Positions 38,713 through 48,265 of a stretch of 64,000 nucleotides of DNA are shown here, in pieces. The first letter of the stretch is position 1; each line of letters opens with the position of its first letter. Source of the stretch: CAVSUR01 sp963731285 (lineage in GTDB: Bacteria > Actinomycetota > Actinomycetes > Streptosporangiales > Streptosporangiaceae); NCBI GenBank assembly GCA_963731285.1, contig CAVSUR010000014.1, forward strand, positions 682,001 through 746,000, in the 5' to 3' direction. The notes below the pieces were generated by a model, which worked only from the letters and a program-made list of their open reading frames with translations, did no database searches and was not told where the DNA came from. The position numbers were made by a program, and so were the translations under genes.

Positions 38713-40425
38713 TCACTCGTCGCCGTGCACCACCCTGCCGCCGGCCACGGTCATCGCTACCGAGGTAGCGCCGATGCCGCTGGCCGGGATGGCGTATAGG
38801 TCCTGATCCAGGACGGCGACGTCGGCCCGCAGGCCGGCCGCCAGCCGCCCGGTAACGTCCTCGTCGTGGTTGACGTAGGCGACCCCCGCGGTGAAGGCAT
38901 CGAGCGCGGTATCCAGGGTGACGGCCTGCTCGGGCATAAAGGGGGTCTCGCACTCCGGCTCGCCCGCGCGGCCGAGGACCGGTGACAGGACCCGGTTCAC
39001 CGCGACGTGGATCTCCTGCAGCGGGTCCGCGCACGAGACCGGCCAGTCGCTGCCGAAGGCGATCCGGGTGCCGAGGCGGGCGAGCGAGCCGATCTGGTAC
39101 TGCCAGGCGGCCCGCTCGGGTCCGACGAAGGGCAGCGTCAGCTGCTCCATCTGCGGCTCTGCGCAGGCCCACAGCGGCTGGAAGTTGGCCACCGCGTCGA
39201 GCGCGGCGAACCGCCGGAGGTCTTGCGGGCGGATGAACTGCAGATGCGCCAGGTGATGGCGGCCGCTGGCCCGCTGGGGCGCGGGAATGGCGGCCAGGGC
39301 GTCGAGAGCGGTGCTGACCGCACGGTCGCCCAGCGCATGGAAGTGCAGCTGGAACCCCTCCCCGGCCAGGCGCCGCACCGCGGCCGTGAGCGCCTCAGGC
39401 TCGATGAACAGCTTCCCGCTATGGCCGGCGGAGCGGCCGTGGCGGTCCAGGTAAGGAGCCGACATGGCGGCGGTGAACGTCTCGCATACGCCGTCGAGCA
39501 TCAGCTTGACCGTCCCGGCCCGGAACTGACCGTCGCCCTGGCCGTTCGAGACCAGCTCGCGCCGGGCCAGCAGCTCATCGACCTGATCCAGGCCCCGGCT
39601 GCGGTCCCACCACAGGGCGGCGGCGACCCGGCAGGTTAGCAGGCCGTCAGCGGCGGCCTGCCGGTAGGCATCGAAGGCATCGCTGATGCCGAGCTCCCCG
39701 GCCGTGCCCACGCAGGCGTCCTGGAACCGGGTGATTCCCAGCGAGTGCAGGTACGCCTGGCCGGCCAGCAGCCCGTCGGTGAGGTCGGCTGTGGTGGCGG
39801 CCGGGACATGCGCCGCAACCAGCCGCATCGCTCCGTCATGCAGGGTGCCTGCCGGGCCGCCGGTGCCGTCGCGCTCGATGCGCCCGTCGGACGGGTCCGG
39901 CGTACTCGCGCCGACGCCCGCGATGCGCAGTGCGGCGGTGCTCACCCAGGCACTGTGATGATCCCGGTTCGGCAGGAAGGCGGGCCAGCCGCCGGTGACC
40001 GCGTCCAGGTCCGCCGCGGCCGGCGTGCCGCCGGGAAATGCCTCCAGGGCCCAGCCGCCGCCCAGCACCCAGGCATCCGGCGGGAGCCGGGAACCGTAGG
40101 CGGCGATGGCGGCCAGGCACTCGTGCCTGGTGCGCAAGCCGAGCAGGTTGCAGCGCAGGCTCTCCAGGCCGCCGATGACCGCGTGCACGTGCGCGTCGCC
40201 GAACGCGGGCAGGGCCAGGCGGCCGCGCAGGTCCACCACCCGGGTGGCCGGGCCGATCAGCTCCCGGATGTCGGCATCGGTGCCGAGCGCCGAGATCACG
40301 CCACGGCTGGCCGCGAGGGCCTGAACGAAGCCGGACGGATACTCGGGCGTGCGTATCTTCCCGCCGATGAGAACCAGATCCGCCGTGGTGCCGACCACTG
40401 CTCTCCCTGTCGTGCTGCTGGCCAC
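38713..40425 (-). CDS. Amidohydrolase family 3 protein (YtcJ-like)
   Basis: A 570-residue metal-dependent hydrolase. The first metal motif is PAFGDAHVHAVIGGLESLRC; later ligands are in GEGFQLHFHALGDRAVSTAL and HHLAHLQFIRPQDLRRFAAL, and the catalytic aspartate in IAFGSDWPVSCADPLQEIHV. The C-terminal composite-beta part (GRLAAGLRADVAVLDQDLY ... VAMTVAGGRVVHGDE) is complete. YtcJ-like proteins are deacylases or hydrolases of N-substituted amines or nitrogen heterocycles; the substrate here is unknown. No predicted export signal. Neighbours (Ogt, monooxygenase relic) give no pathway hint. Confidence 0.9.
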   Translation of the reverse strand: MASSTTGRAVVGTTADLVLIGGKIRTPEYPSGFVQALAASRGVISALGTDADIRELIGPATRVVDLRGRLALPAFGDAHVHAVIGGLESLRCNLLGLRTRHECLAAIAAYGSRLPPDAWVLGGGWALEAFPGGTPAAADLDAVTGGWPAFLPNRDHHSAWVSTAALRIAGVGASTPDPSDGRIERDGTGGPAGTLHDGAMRLVAAHVPAATTADLTDGLLAGQAYLHSLGITRFQDACVGTAGELGISDAFDAYRQAAADGLLTCRVAAALWWDRSRGLDQVDELLARRELVSNGQGDGQFRAGTVKLMLDGVCETFTAAMSAPYLDRHGRSAGHSGKLFIEPEALTAAVRRLAGEGFQLHFHALGDRAVSTALDALAAIPAPQRASGRHHLAHLQFIRPQDLRRFAALDAVANFQPLWACAEPQMEQLTLPFVGPERAAWQYQIGSLARLGTRIAFGSDWPVSCADPLQEIHVAVNRVLSPVLGRAGEPECETPFMPEQAVTLDTALDAFTAGVAYVNHDEDVTGRLAAGLRADVAVLDQDLYAIPASGIGATSVAMTVAGGRVVHGDE

Positions 40426-40467
40426 TGCCCAGGGCTATTGTGCGCCTGTCCGGCGGGCCGCCGCCGG

Positions 40468-40866
40468 TCAGCTGGCCGGGCGGGCGCGCGCGGGCAGCTG
40501 ACGGGTAAGCCAGGAGACCGCGCTGCCCCGGCGGTTCATGCCCGCCTCCGCCTGTCGCGAGGCCATGACCGCCGCGTAGCCGTACTGGCGCATCTGGGCC
40601 TCGTAGCCGCCGATGGCCGCGATCAGCCCGGCGGCTTCCCGGGTGTGAGCTCCCGGTGCCGTCTCGGTCGCGGCCTCGCTCAGCAGACGGCACAGCAAGC
40701 CGGCGTCCTGCAGTGCCGTGTTCGCCGGACCCGCAGACGCTACTCGCAGCATGGTCGCCCCGCTGCCGTGGTGATTGCCGGGGAAGCCGTGACAGGCCGC
40801 CGCGACTGAAGTGTCGGCATCCCGCGGTATGACTCGGCTGCACGCATCACGCGGGAAGGAGCGCAC
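40468..40866 (-). pseudogene. C-terminal remnant of an FAD-dependent aromatic monooxygenase
   Basis: The segment SAGPANTALQDAGLLCRLLS, followed by AAIGGYEAQMRQYGYAAVM and ASRQAEAGMNRRGSAVSWLT, matches the last quarter of PheA/TfdB-type FAD monooxygenases, whose conserved FAD motif ends in GANTALRDA. Here the residues before it (HGSGATMLRVA) only faintly resemble the GDAAH lead, and the N-terminal 300 or more residues, including the GxGxxG loop, are absent. The open frame reaches 40866 but codons beyond about 40760 show no family resemblance. It is therefore a truncated relic lying between the amidohydrolase and the DUF2695 gene. Confidence 0.55.
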
Positions 40867-40867
40867 T

Positions 40868-41221
40868 ATGGATGATGACCGGGCCGCTGCCGTCGAGACC
40901 GAGCTGGCCGAGCTGTCCAGGCACCTGACTGAGCCGGGGGAACGGGAGTGCCTGCGCTGTTATCTGCTGCGCATGATCAGGGATTTCGGCTGCGACGGAA
41001 CGCACCGGTGGACGATCAGGTGGCGTGACCTGCGGGCGCCCCGGGCCCGCGGGCTGGTCGGCCGGCTGCAGGATCGGGGCGGCATCTGCTGCGATTGCGA
41101 GATCGTGCTCAACGTGTACCCCGACTACCCGCTGTTCGACCAGGACTGGCCTTGCGCGGGCGTCATCCGCCCCGGCTCCGCGCTGCCCTGCGGCCGCCAG
41201 GGCCTGCGCAAGAGCGCCTGA
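40868..41221 (+). CDS. DUF2695 domain protein
   Basis: A 117-residue protein starting at ATG 40868 after a clear GGAAGGAG site. The conserved end of the small DUF2695 family is visible as LQDRGGICCDCEIVLNVYP. Several cysteines (ERECLRCYLLRM, ICCDCE, DWPCAG, LPCGRQ) could bind zinc. Function is unknown; family members are short cytosolic proteins. The stop at 41221 is immediately adjacent to the stop of the convergent HRDC exonuclease gene, with no intervening base. Confidence 0.7.
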   Translation: MDDDRAAAVETELAELSRHLTEPGERECLRCYLLRMIRDFGCDGTHRWTIRWRDLRAPRARGLVGRLQDRGGICCDCEIVLNVYPDYPLFDQDWPCAGVIRPGSALPCGRQGLRKSA

Positions 41222-42614
41222 TCAGGCCGCCGGGCGGTCCGGGCCGGCGCCGTCCGGCTCTTTCTCCAAAATCCGCAGCAGCGCCCGGGCGATGGGCAGG
41301 GCGGCGAGCGCGACCTGCCAGGGGCGCGCGCCGTAACCGGAAAGACACTCGGCCACCGCCTCGGCGCTGAGCGGTTCCGGCGGCTGCCAGGCCAGGCGGC
41401 GCACGGCATCGGGGGACAGCAGGTTCTCGGCGGGCATCCCGGCCGAGTCGGCGAGCGCCGCGACGGCGGCGCGCGCGGCGGTCAGCCGCCGGGCGGCGGC
41501 CGGATCGCGCTCTGGCCAGCGGTGCGCGGGCGGCGGTCCGTCGCCGGGCGGGGCGGAGGAATCCGGCAGCTCGCGGTCGGGCAGAGCCCGGGCCCGGCCG
41601 ATGGCCCGCAGCCATTCCGGCGCATGCCGGCGTGCGCCGCGGCCGGAGAAGCCCTGCAGTTCCGCCAGCTCATGGGCGCTGCCTGGCATCGCCCGCGCGG
41701 CGGTGATGACGGCCGCATCCGGCAGCAGCCTGGCCGGTGATAGATCACGCCGCTGCGCGACCGCGTCGCGCTCGGCCCACAGCTCGCGGACGGCGGCCAG
41801 GCCGCGGCGGCTGCGTACCCGGTGGATCCCCGAGGTACGGCGCCACGGCTCCCGGCGGGGCTCGGCCGCCCTTGCGGCGAGGAGCGCGGCGAACTCCTGC
41901 CGGGCCCATTCATCCTTCCCCTGGTCGACAAGCTGCTGGCCGAGCGCGTCCCGCAGCTCGACCAGGACCTCGACGTCGAGGGCCGCATAGCGCAGCCATT
42001 CGGCGGGCAGCGGCCGGGTCGACCAGTCCGCCGCGGAGTGGCTTTTCTCCAGCCGGAAGCCCAGCACGGCCTCCACCAGGGTGCCGAGGCCGACCCGCGG
42101 GTAACCCGAGCAGCGGCCCGCCAGCTCGGTGTCGAACAGCCGCCGCGGCCGGTAGCCGAGCTCGGCCAGGCAGGGCAGGTCCTGCGAGGCCGCGTGCAGC
42201 ACGGTCTCGGCATCAGCCAGGGCGGTATCGATGGCAGAAAGGTCGGGACAGGTGACCGGGTCGATCAGCACGGTCCCGCTGCCGTGACGGCGGAACTGCA
42301 CCAGGAAGGCCCGGTGCCCGTACCGGAAGCCGGAGGCGCGCTCGGCGTCCAGCGCCACCGGCCCGTCGCCCTCGGCCAGCGCCCGGGTCGCCTCGGCCAG
42401 CGCCTCGGCCGTCACGACCAGCGGCGGCAGGCCGTCGCGCGGTTCGAGCAGCGGGACGGCCTCGGGCGGCGCATCGGCCAGGTCAGTGCCGTCCGCCGGG
42501 ACGCCCTCCCGGTCAGTGCCGTCCGCCGGGACCCCTCCGGCAGTGCCGCCGCCGGCGCCCTCCCGGTCAGCTGCCGACCGCCGGGACGCCCTCCCGGTCA
42601 GCGGCGCCGGTCAC
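41222..42614 (-). CDS. HRDC-domain 3'-5' exonuclease (RNase D-like), repeat-bearing N terminus
   Basis: The intact frame from GTG 42415 gives 397 residues: a DEDDy exonuclease domain (VALDAERASGFRYGHRAFLV, HAASQDLPCLAELGY, ADWSTRPLPAEWLRYAALDV) followed by an HRDC helical domain (DLSPARLLPDAAVITAAR). Homologues have more N-terminal sequence, and here the upstream frame PEAVPLLEPRDGLPPLVV is conserved but has no start. A GTG at 42614 overlaps the DUF3000 stop as GTGA and opens TGAADREGVPAVGS in the neighbouring frame; a 31-base copy within a 30-base tandem repeat explains the shift. I therefore propose 42614 as the real start with one frame break near 42571. RNase D, DUF3000 and hemE are also neighbours in Streptomyces. 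Confidence 0.85.
42481..42605. repeat. Imperfect 30-base tandem repeats
   Basis: The unit GGTCAGTGCCGTCCGCCGGG plus ACGCCCTCCC occurs at 42481-42510 and again from 42511 with a variant end. Degenerate copies follow, including one of 31 bases beginning GGTCAGCTGCCGACCGCC at about 42567, and a final partial copy. On the coding strand the unit encodes REGVPADGTD. The extra base in the 31-base copy changes the frame of the exonuclease N terminus. Slippage during replication or sequencing could have made it. Confidence 0.75.
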
Positions 42615-43240
42615 TGCCGCGGCCGCCGCGGCGGCTTCAGCGCGGCAACGCCCGGGGCGGCCGGCGGCAGCCCGGACGCGGTGCACAGCGCATCGGACCA
42701 CCCGGCGACATGACCGGCTATGTCCGGCTGCCCGTCGGCCCGGACGGCAGGTGTCCAGGAGGCCCGCAGCTCGAACCCGGTCGACACCGGCTCGCCTCGT
42801 TTCGTGCCGAACCCCTCCGTCACCACCGTGGTGACCGTACCGCTGATGCTGTCATAACCCGATGTCCTGGCATCCAGCGCCTCGGTCAGCCAGCTCCAGC
42901 CGACCTCGCCGATGAGCTGGTCGGCGGCGATCTCCGGCTCCAGCTCGGCCCGGATATAGCCGATGACCCGGTACTGCCCCGACCAGGCCGCCTGCCCTGC
43001 AGGGTCATGCAGCAGCACAAAGCGGCCCCAGCCGAGCTCAGTGTCCCCCTGCAGCACCGTCGCGCCAATGGCGGCCGCGTGCGGCGCCAGCCGCCGGGGC
43101 GGCGGCTCGGCCTCGAACGTCAGCTCCGGCCGGGCGGCGGCAAGCTGGCCGGCCGCGCCGGCGAGCTCGGCTGCGACCGCGCCGAACGTGACCTCGGAGT
43201 CCACGGCAGCTGGTTCCGTGCGGCCCGCGGCCAGTCTCAT
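42611..43240 (-). CDS. DUF3000 family protein
   Basis: About 209 residues from ATG 43240. FGAVAAELAGAAGQLAAARP, PPPRRLAPHAAAIGATVL, LGWGRFVLLHDPAGQAAWSG and VGWSWLTEALDARTSGYDSI are the conserved DUF3000 segments. The family is restricted to actinobacteria and has no known activity. It overlaps the downstream exonuclease gene start (GTGA) and lies 37 bases after a small cysteine-rich gene; the three run together away from hemE. A GTG at 43264 would add eight residues and cannot be excluded. Confidence 0.88.
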   Translation of the reverse strand: MRLAAGRTEPAAVDSEVTFGAVAAELAGAAGQLAAARPELTFEAEPPPRRLAPHAAAIGATVLQGDTELGWGRFVLLHDPAGQAAWSGQYRVIGYIRAELEPEIAADQLIGEVGWSWLTEALDARTSGYDSISGTVTTVVTEGFGTKRGEPVSTGFELRASWTPAVRADGQPDIAGHVAGWSDALCTASGLPPAAPGVAALKPPRRPRQ

Positions 43241-43277
43241 GTCCGGCGCTGGCGCGGGCCGCACCCGGTCATCGGTC

Positions 43278-43487
43278 TCACGCCACCCGGCGGTGCGGGC
43301 CGGCGTCCGCGGCCGCGGCGACCGGAGCGGGGAGCAGGCCGATCAGCAGGGCTGCCCCGCATGCGGTGCACCAGAACTCCGGACACTCGCCGTCCGGCGC
43401 GTCCGGGCAGCTGCCCGGCTCGGCATGGCCGAGCGCGAAAGGCTGATCACTGGCGCAGTCGGGGCAGGGCCGGATCAGCTCGATCAT
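43278..43487 (-). CDS. Small cysteine-rich, probably zinc-binding protein
   Basis: A 69-residue protein with a good GGGAGGTAGCAG lead before ATG 43487. Two CxxC pairs (RPCPDCASDQPF and WCTACGAALL) plus further cysteines (GSCPDAPDGECPEFW) suggest a zinc-ribbon fold. Similar short proteins occur between hemE and DUF3000 genes in other actinomycetes, as I recall, but have no assigned role. The C-terminal 20 residues are alanine-rich and probably unstructured. It is divergent from hemE. Confidence 0.7.
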   Translation of the reverse strand: MIELIRPCPDCASDQPFALGHAEPGSCPDAPDGECPEFWCTACGAALLIGLLPAPVAAAADAGPHRRVA

Positions 43488-43533
43488 CTGCTACCTCCCT
43501 GCGGGGCTGTCTCTCCGAGCGCGCCCGGAGACT

Positions 43534-43547
43534 CAGCATCGATGCTG
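43534..43547. promoter_or_regulatory. 14-base palindrome between hemE and the divergent small gene
   Basis: CAGCATCGATGCTG is a perfect palindrome 47 bases upstream of the small cysteine-rich gene and about 145 bases before hemE. A shorter one, GTCACCGTGAC, lies at 43587-43597. Either could be an operator for one of the divergent transcripts. No regulator gene is adjacent and no known consensus is matched. Confidence 0.3.
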
Positions 43548-43690
43548 GCATGCCGCTATCCGGTGTTGGCGGATCTGCGACGGCGTGTCACCGTGACGAT
43601 TGCGCAACGGCGCCGCCGGATGCCGTGCCGCGGGCAGGACTGTCACCTGATCCGACGGCAGCGGCGCCTTCCTATGAGAAGATCCGTTAT

Positions 43691-44737
43691 GTGAATCCGC
43701 AGACTGGCGAATCGCCGTTCCTGCGCGCCTGCCGCCGCCAGCCGGTGCCCTACACGCCGGTGTGGTACATGCGCCAGGCGGGCAGGTCGCTGCCCGAATA
43801 CCGGGCGGCCCGGGCGGGCGTCGGCATGCTCGAAGCGTGCTTCAGCCCTGATCTCATCACCGAGCTGACGCTGCAGCCGCTGCGCCGCTACCACATAGAC
43901 GCGGCGATCCTGTTCAGCGACATCGTGGTGCCGCTGCGCGCGGTCGGCGTCGGCGTGGACATCAGGCCCGGTGTCGGGCCGGTGATCGGGCAGCCGATCC
44001 GCTCAGCGCAGGACCTGCAGCGGCTGCGGCCACTGGAGCCCGGCGATATCCCGTTCGTCACCGAGGCCATCAGCATGCTGGTGGCCGAGCTGGGCGCGAC
44101 GCCGCTGATCGGGTTCGCCGGAGGGCCGTTCACACTCGCCTCGTACCTGATTGAGGGCGGCCCGTCCAAGAGCTTCGATGTGACCAAGTCGCTGATGTAC
44201 GGCAACCCGGCGCTGTGGCATGAGCTGATGTCCCGGCTGGCTGACATCACGATCGCGTTCCTGCGCGCGCAGATCGCGGCCGGCGCGTCCGCGATCCAGC
44301 TGTTCGACTCCTGGGCCGGCGCGGTCTGCCCCGATGATTACCGCCAGGCGGTGCTGCCGCACTCACGGCGCATCTTCGAGTCGCTGGCGGATACCGGCGT
44401 GCCGAGAATCCACTTCGGCGTGGGCACGGGCGAGCTGCTCGAGCTGATGGGTGAGGCCGGCGCTGAGGTGGTCGGGGTGGACTGGCGGGTACCGCTGGAC
44501 GAGGCAGTGCGCCGGGTCGAGCCGGGCAAGGCGCTGCAGGGAAATCTGGACCCGGCCGTCCTGCTGGCCCCCTGGGAGGTCATCGAGCAGCGGGCCAGGG
44601 ACGTGGTGACCCGCGGCCGGACCGCGGAGGCACACATCTTCAACCTCGGCCACGGCGTGCTCCCGGCCACCAACCCCGACCAGCTTGCCCGCCTCGCCGA
44701 CCTGGTACATGCCGAGTCCGCCCGCGTCCCCGGCTAG
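43691..44737 (+). CDS. hemE: Uroporphyrinogen decarboxylase
   Basis: Converts uroporphyrinogen III to coproporphyrinogen III by removing four carboxyl groups; cytoplasmic, cofactor-free. 348 residues. The N-terminal signature PVWYMRQAGRSLPEYRAAR and the second signature GFAGGPFTLASYLIEGG are intact, as are AILFSDIVVPLRAVGVGVDI with the catalytic aspartate, GVDWRVPLDEAVRR and HIFNLGHGVLPATNPD. GTG 43691 is the start that fits the family; no ribosome site is visible, so the message may be leaderless. It is the first gene of a heme block that continues with hemG and hemQ. Confidence 0.96.
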   Translation: MNPQTGESPFLRACRRQPVPYTPVWYMRQAGRSLPEYRAARAGVGMLEACFSPDLITELTLQPLRRYHIDAAILFSDIVVPLRAVGVGVDIRPGVGPVIGQPIRSAQDLQRLRPLEPGDIPFVTEAISMLVAELGATPLIGFAGGPFTLASYLIEGGPSKSFDVTKSLMYGNPALWHELMSRLADITIAFLRAQIAAGASAIQLFDSWAGAVCPDDYRQAVLPHSRRIFESLADTGVPRIHFGVGTGELLELMGEAGAEVVGVDWRVPLDEAVRRVEPGKALQGNLDPAVLLAPWEVIEQRARDVVTRGRTAEAHIFNLGHGVLPATNPDQLARLADLVHAESARVPG

Positions 44738-44850
44738 GACCGGCCGCCCGCGGGCCGACGTTCCTGATCGGGAGACATCTCCGCAATTAGAGCTGAAAAG
44801 TCTCCGCGATCACATAGAACTCCTCTGGCGGGGCCGCTGCAGCGTAGGGG

Positions 44851-45818
44851 TCAGGTGACGGTGGGCCGGGCCCCGCGGTGCCGCAGCCGGGCCAGCCGCC
44901 GCAGCCGGCCGCGGAAGGCGTAGCCGAGGGCGGCGAGGATGGCGGCCAGCACGGCGAACGGCAGCACCGTGCCGAGGGCGGTGAGCAGCCAGCCGACGGC
45001 CAGCCGGAACGCGCGCCAGCCGCCCGACAGCCCGGCCAGGAAGCCGCCGGCCGCGTGCTTGCGGTGCCGGTGCGCGGGCTGGTGCTGGCTCAGCAGCGTC
45101 AGCGATACGGTCGCGTAGCTGACCTCGTGGCCCAGCGACCGCTGCTGGGCCTGCAGCGCCTCCAGCGCCGACTCGTCGCCGTTGATCTGGTCCTGCACCC
45201 CGAGCAGCGCGCCGACCGAGCCGGCTCGCCGCAGCAGCAGCCTGAGCTGCGCGATGGCGGCGCGCTCGGAGGTGACCCGGCTGGCCACGTCGGCGACCTG
45301 CTGGGTCACGTCGGTGACGTGCTGGTCCAGGCTCACCGGCCGGCCGAGGGCGTCAAGCTGGCCGAGGGCGGCCTGATAACGCGGTACCGGGATCTTCAGC
45401 GTGACGGTGACCGCGGGCGGGTGATCCGGTCCCCGGCCGGAGACCGCGTGCTCAGCGGACACGTACCCGCCCGCGCTGGTCGCGATGGCGGCCGCCCTGG
45501 CGGCGGCCGAGGTGACGTCGCGGGCCCGGACGGAAAGGCCGGCGGTGTAGATCAGGCTCGGGCTGGCCACGGTCAGCTGCGTGCCCGGCCCTGGCTGCCG
45601 GGCACCGAACGCCGGCCGGCCTGGGCCGGCCCGGCCGCCCCCGCGCCTGCGACGCCCCCGGTGGCTGATTTTGCTGATCCCGATGAGGTAGCGGCCGTGC
45701 CGCCGGCGGAGCATCCCGCGGCGAGCAGCAGGATCAGGCCGGCGCCGAGGGCGGTGCCAGCCGCGAGGGTGGCGCGCAGCGGCCCGCGGTCCGCGCGGCC
45801 AGCCCCGGTACTGTTCAT
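44851..45818 (-). CDS. DUF4349 lipoprotein, signal peptide in a different frame
   Basis: The domain part (YTAGLSVRARDVTSAAARAA, VTVTLKIPVPRYQAALGQLD, VTQQVADVASRVTSERAAIA, LLGVQDQINGDESALEALQA) matches DUF4349, a coiled-coil membrane-associated family of unknown role, followed by a membrane helix near the C terminus (LGTVLPFAVLAAILAALGYA) and a basic end. The N terminus lies in another frame: ATG 45818 encodes RATLAAGTALGAGLILLLAA followed by GCSAGG, a lipobox, so the protein should be a lipoprotein. A frame break at about 45595-45625 separates the two. Convergent with hemE. Confidence 0.82.
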
Positions 45819-45953
45819 GCTGCTGGGACGCGCCCCGGCCCGGCCCGGTTCCCGGTGATCGGCAACTTGCGCGAAATCCGCGATCGCGGCGGCGGCAGGC
45901 ACGGGCGCGGCCGGTGCGCAACAGCGGAACATCATCAGCAAAGGAGCCGGCCG

Positions 45954-46754
45954 ATGAGCCAGCCCGCCGGCCGCGGCGGCCCGGGCGCGGCCTTCGGTCC
46001 CGGCGTGGCGGGCTGGCTGGCCGGTCTTGGCCGGCTGCGCGACGTGGTGCGCCAGGAGGTGCTGCGCGGGCAGCTGGCCGAACTGCCCCAGCTGGCCCGG
46101 CCGGCCCGGGTCCTCGACGTCGGCTGCGGCCAGGGCACCCAGGCGATGCACCTGGCCCGGGCCGGGCACCAGGTCACCGGCCTGGATCCCTCGGCTGAGC
46201 TGCTGGCCGCCTTCGGTGCCGCCCTGGCTGCCGAGCCGCCCGACGTGGCCAGCCGGGTCACGCTGAGGCAGGGGCAGGGGGAGCGCGCCGCCGAGCTCGC
46301 CCCCGGGCCGTTCGACCTGGTTGCCTGCCACGGCGTGCTCATGTACGCCAACCACATCGCGCCGCTGCTCGCCGCACTGGCCGCGGTGGCTGCGCCCGGC
46401 GCGGCGATCTCGCTGCTGGTCCGCAACGGGCTGGCTATGGCGATGCGGCCCGGCCTGCTCGGCGACGGGCCGGGCGCGCTGGCCGCGTTCGACACCGCCG
46501 GTTACGTCAACCGGCTTGGCCTGGCTGCCCGCGCGCACACCCCGGCCGACATCGACGCCGTGCTGGTCCCGCTCGGCTGGCGGCGCACCGGCTGGTTCGG
46601 GGTGCGGGTGTTCACCGACCACCGGGACGAGCCGGTCCCGGGCGCCGCTGAGCTGGCCCCGCTGCTGGCCGCCGAGGCGCAGGCCGGACGGCGTGATCCT
46701 TACCGCCGGGTGGCTGCGCTGCTGCACCTGGTCTACGGCAGGCTGGGGGCATGA
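45954..46754 (+). CDS. Class I SAM-dependent methyltransferase
   Basis: A 266-residue methyltransferase with ATG 45954 behind AAAGGAG. The SAM-binding motif is RVLDVGCGQGTQAMHLARAG, with motif II/III at HQVTGLDPSAELLAAF and FDLVACHGVLMYANHIAPLL. The closest recognisable family is the CmoA/SmtA-like small methyltransferases, but the substrate is unclear. Its stop overlaps the hemG start as ATGA, so the two are co-translated, and a role connected with heme synthesis or tRNA modification is possible but unproven. Confidence 0.87.
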   Translation: MSQPAGRGGPGAAFGPGVAGWLAGLGRLRDVVRQEVLRGQLAELPQLARPARVLDVGCGQGTQAMHLARAGHQVTGLDPSAELLAAFGAALAAEPPDVASRVTLRQGQGERAAELAPGPFDLVACHGVLMYANHIAPLLAALAAVAAPGAAISLLVRNGLAMAMRPGLLGDGPGALAAFDTAGYVNRLGLAARAHTPADIDAVLVPLGWRRTGWFGVRVFTDHRDEPVPGAAELAPLLAAEAQAGRRDPYRRVAALLHLVYGRLGA

Positions 46755-48265
46755 GTAGCACTGCTGCGCAGCCTGCCTCAGTCGCGGTCATCGGCGGCGG
46801 CATCGCCGGCCTGGCCGCCGCTTACTTCCTGCGCGGTCACGGCCTCGGTGTCACCGTGCTGGAAGGATCGCCGCGGCTCGGCGGCAAGCTGGCGGTGGCC
46901 GAGGTCGGCGGGGTCAGCGTCGACGTCGGCGCGGAGGCGCTGCTCGCGCGGCGGCCGGAGGGCGTCGGGCTGGCCCGCCAGGCCGGCCTGGCCGGCCAGC
47001 TGGTCAGCCCGGGCACGACCGCGGCTGCGATCTGGACCAGGGGCGGGCTCCGGCCGCTGCCCCGGCGGCAGTACATGGGCGTGCCAGCCGATCTCGACGA
47101 GCTGGCCGCCACCGGGATCGTCTCGGAGGCGGGCGCGGCCCGGGCCCGCGAGGATGCGGACCTGCCGCCCACCGACCGGCCCGGGGACGTGCCGGTGGCC
47201 AGCCACGTCGGGGCCAGGCTCGGCCCGGAGGTCGTGGACCGGCTGGTGGACCCGCTGCTCGGCGGGGTGTACGCCGGGCGGTCAGACCAGCTGTCGTTCG
47301 AGGCGACGCTGTCCGGCCTGGCCGCCAAGTCCCGCGAGCACCGGTCGCTGACCGAGGCGGCCGCGGCGCTGCTGCCGCCCCCGCCCGGGGATGCCGCGCC
47401 GGCCCGGCCCGCGCCGGTCTTCACCACGCTGGCGGGCGGCCTTGGCACCCTGCCGCCGGCGCTGGCCGCGGCGTCCGGCGCGGACGTGCAGACCCGGGCA
47501 GCGGTGCGCGAGCTGGCCCGCACGCCGGACGGCTGGCGGCTGACCGTCGGCTCGGCGCACGCCCCGCGGCAGCTGCACGCCGACGCGGTCATCCTGGCCC
47601 TGCCGGCCCGGCCCGCCAGCCGGCTGCTGGCCGGGGTGCCCGGCGCGGCCGGAGCCGCCGCGGCGCTGGCCGAGATCGAGTACGCGTCCATGGCCGTGGT
47701 CACGCTGGCCTACCCGGCCGGAGCGTTCGGCGCTCACGACGGCGCGCTGGCGGGCAGCGGCTTCCTGGTGCCTGCGGTCGACGGGCGGACGGTCAAGGCC
47801 GCGACGTTCAGCACCGTCAAGTGGCCGCACCTGCGGCCGGGTGGCGGGGGGCCGCACCTGGTCCGCTGCTCGGTCGGCCGGATCGGCGATGAAGCGGTAC
47901 TGCAGCGCGATGACCGGGAGCTGGCCGAGCTGGCCGCCGCCGAGCTGGCCGAGGCTACCGGCGCCCCCGCCAGGCCCGGTGACTACCTGGTCACCCGGTG
48001 GGGCGGCGGGCTGCCGCAGTACACCGTCGGGCACCTCGACCGGGTGGCCAGGATCCGGGCCGGGGTGGCCGCCCTGCCCGGGCTGGCCGTCTGCGGCGCT
48101 GCCTATGACGGGCTGGGCATCCCGGCCTGCATCGCCACCGCGCGGCTGGCGGCCGATCGGGTCCTGGCTTACGTTGAGGCCAGCGCCGGCCCGGCCGGGT
48201 TTACCGCGGGCGCCCAGCCAGGCCCGGTAGCACGCTGCCGGGATGAGACGAGCAGGAGGCGATCC
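46751..48265 (+). CDS. hemG: Coproporphyrinogen/protoporphyrinogen oxidase
   Basis: A flavin oxidase that aromatises coproporphyrinogen III to coproporphyrin III in the actinobacterial heme route. About 505 residues: FAD loop SVAVIGGGIAGLAAAYFLRG, EGSPRLGGKLAVAEVGGVSV, VDPLLGGVYAGRSDQLSFEA, and the C-terminal FAD segment GLAVCGAAYDGLGIPACIAT. The start overlaps the methyltransferase stop. The frame has no stop after the HemG domain: it continues through QPGPVARCRDETSRRRS straight into an enoyl-CoA hydratase domain. A TGA exists one frame over at about 48173, where homologues end, so a lost base could have removed the stop. Confidence 0.9.
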
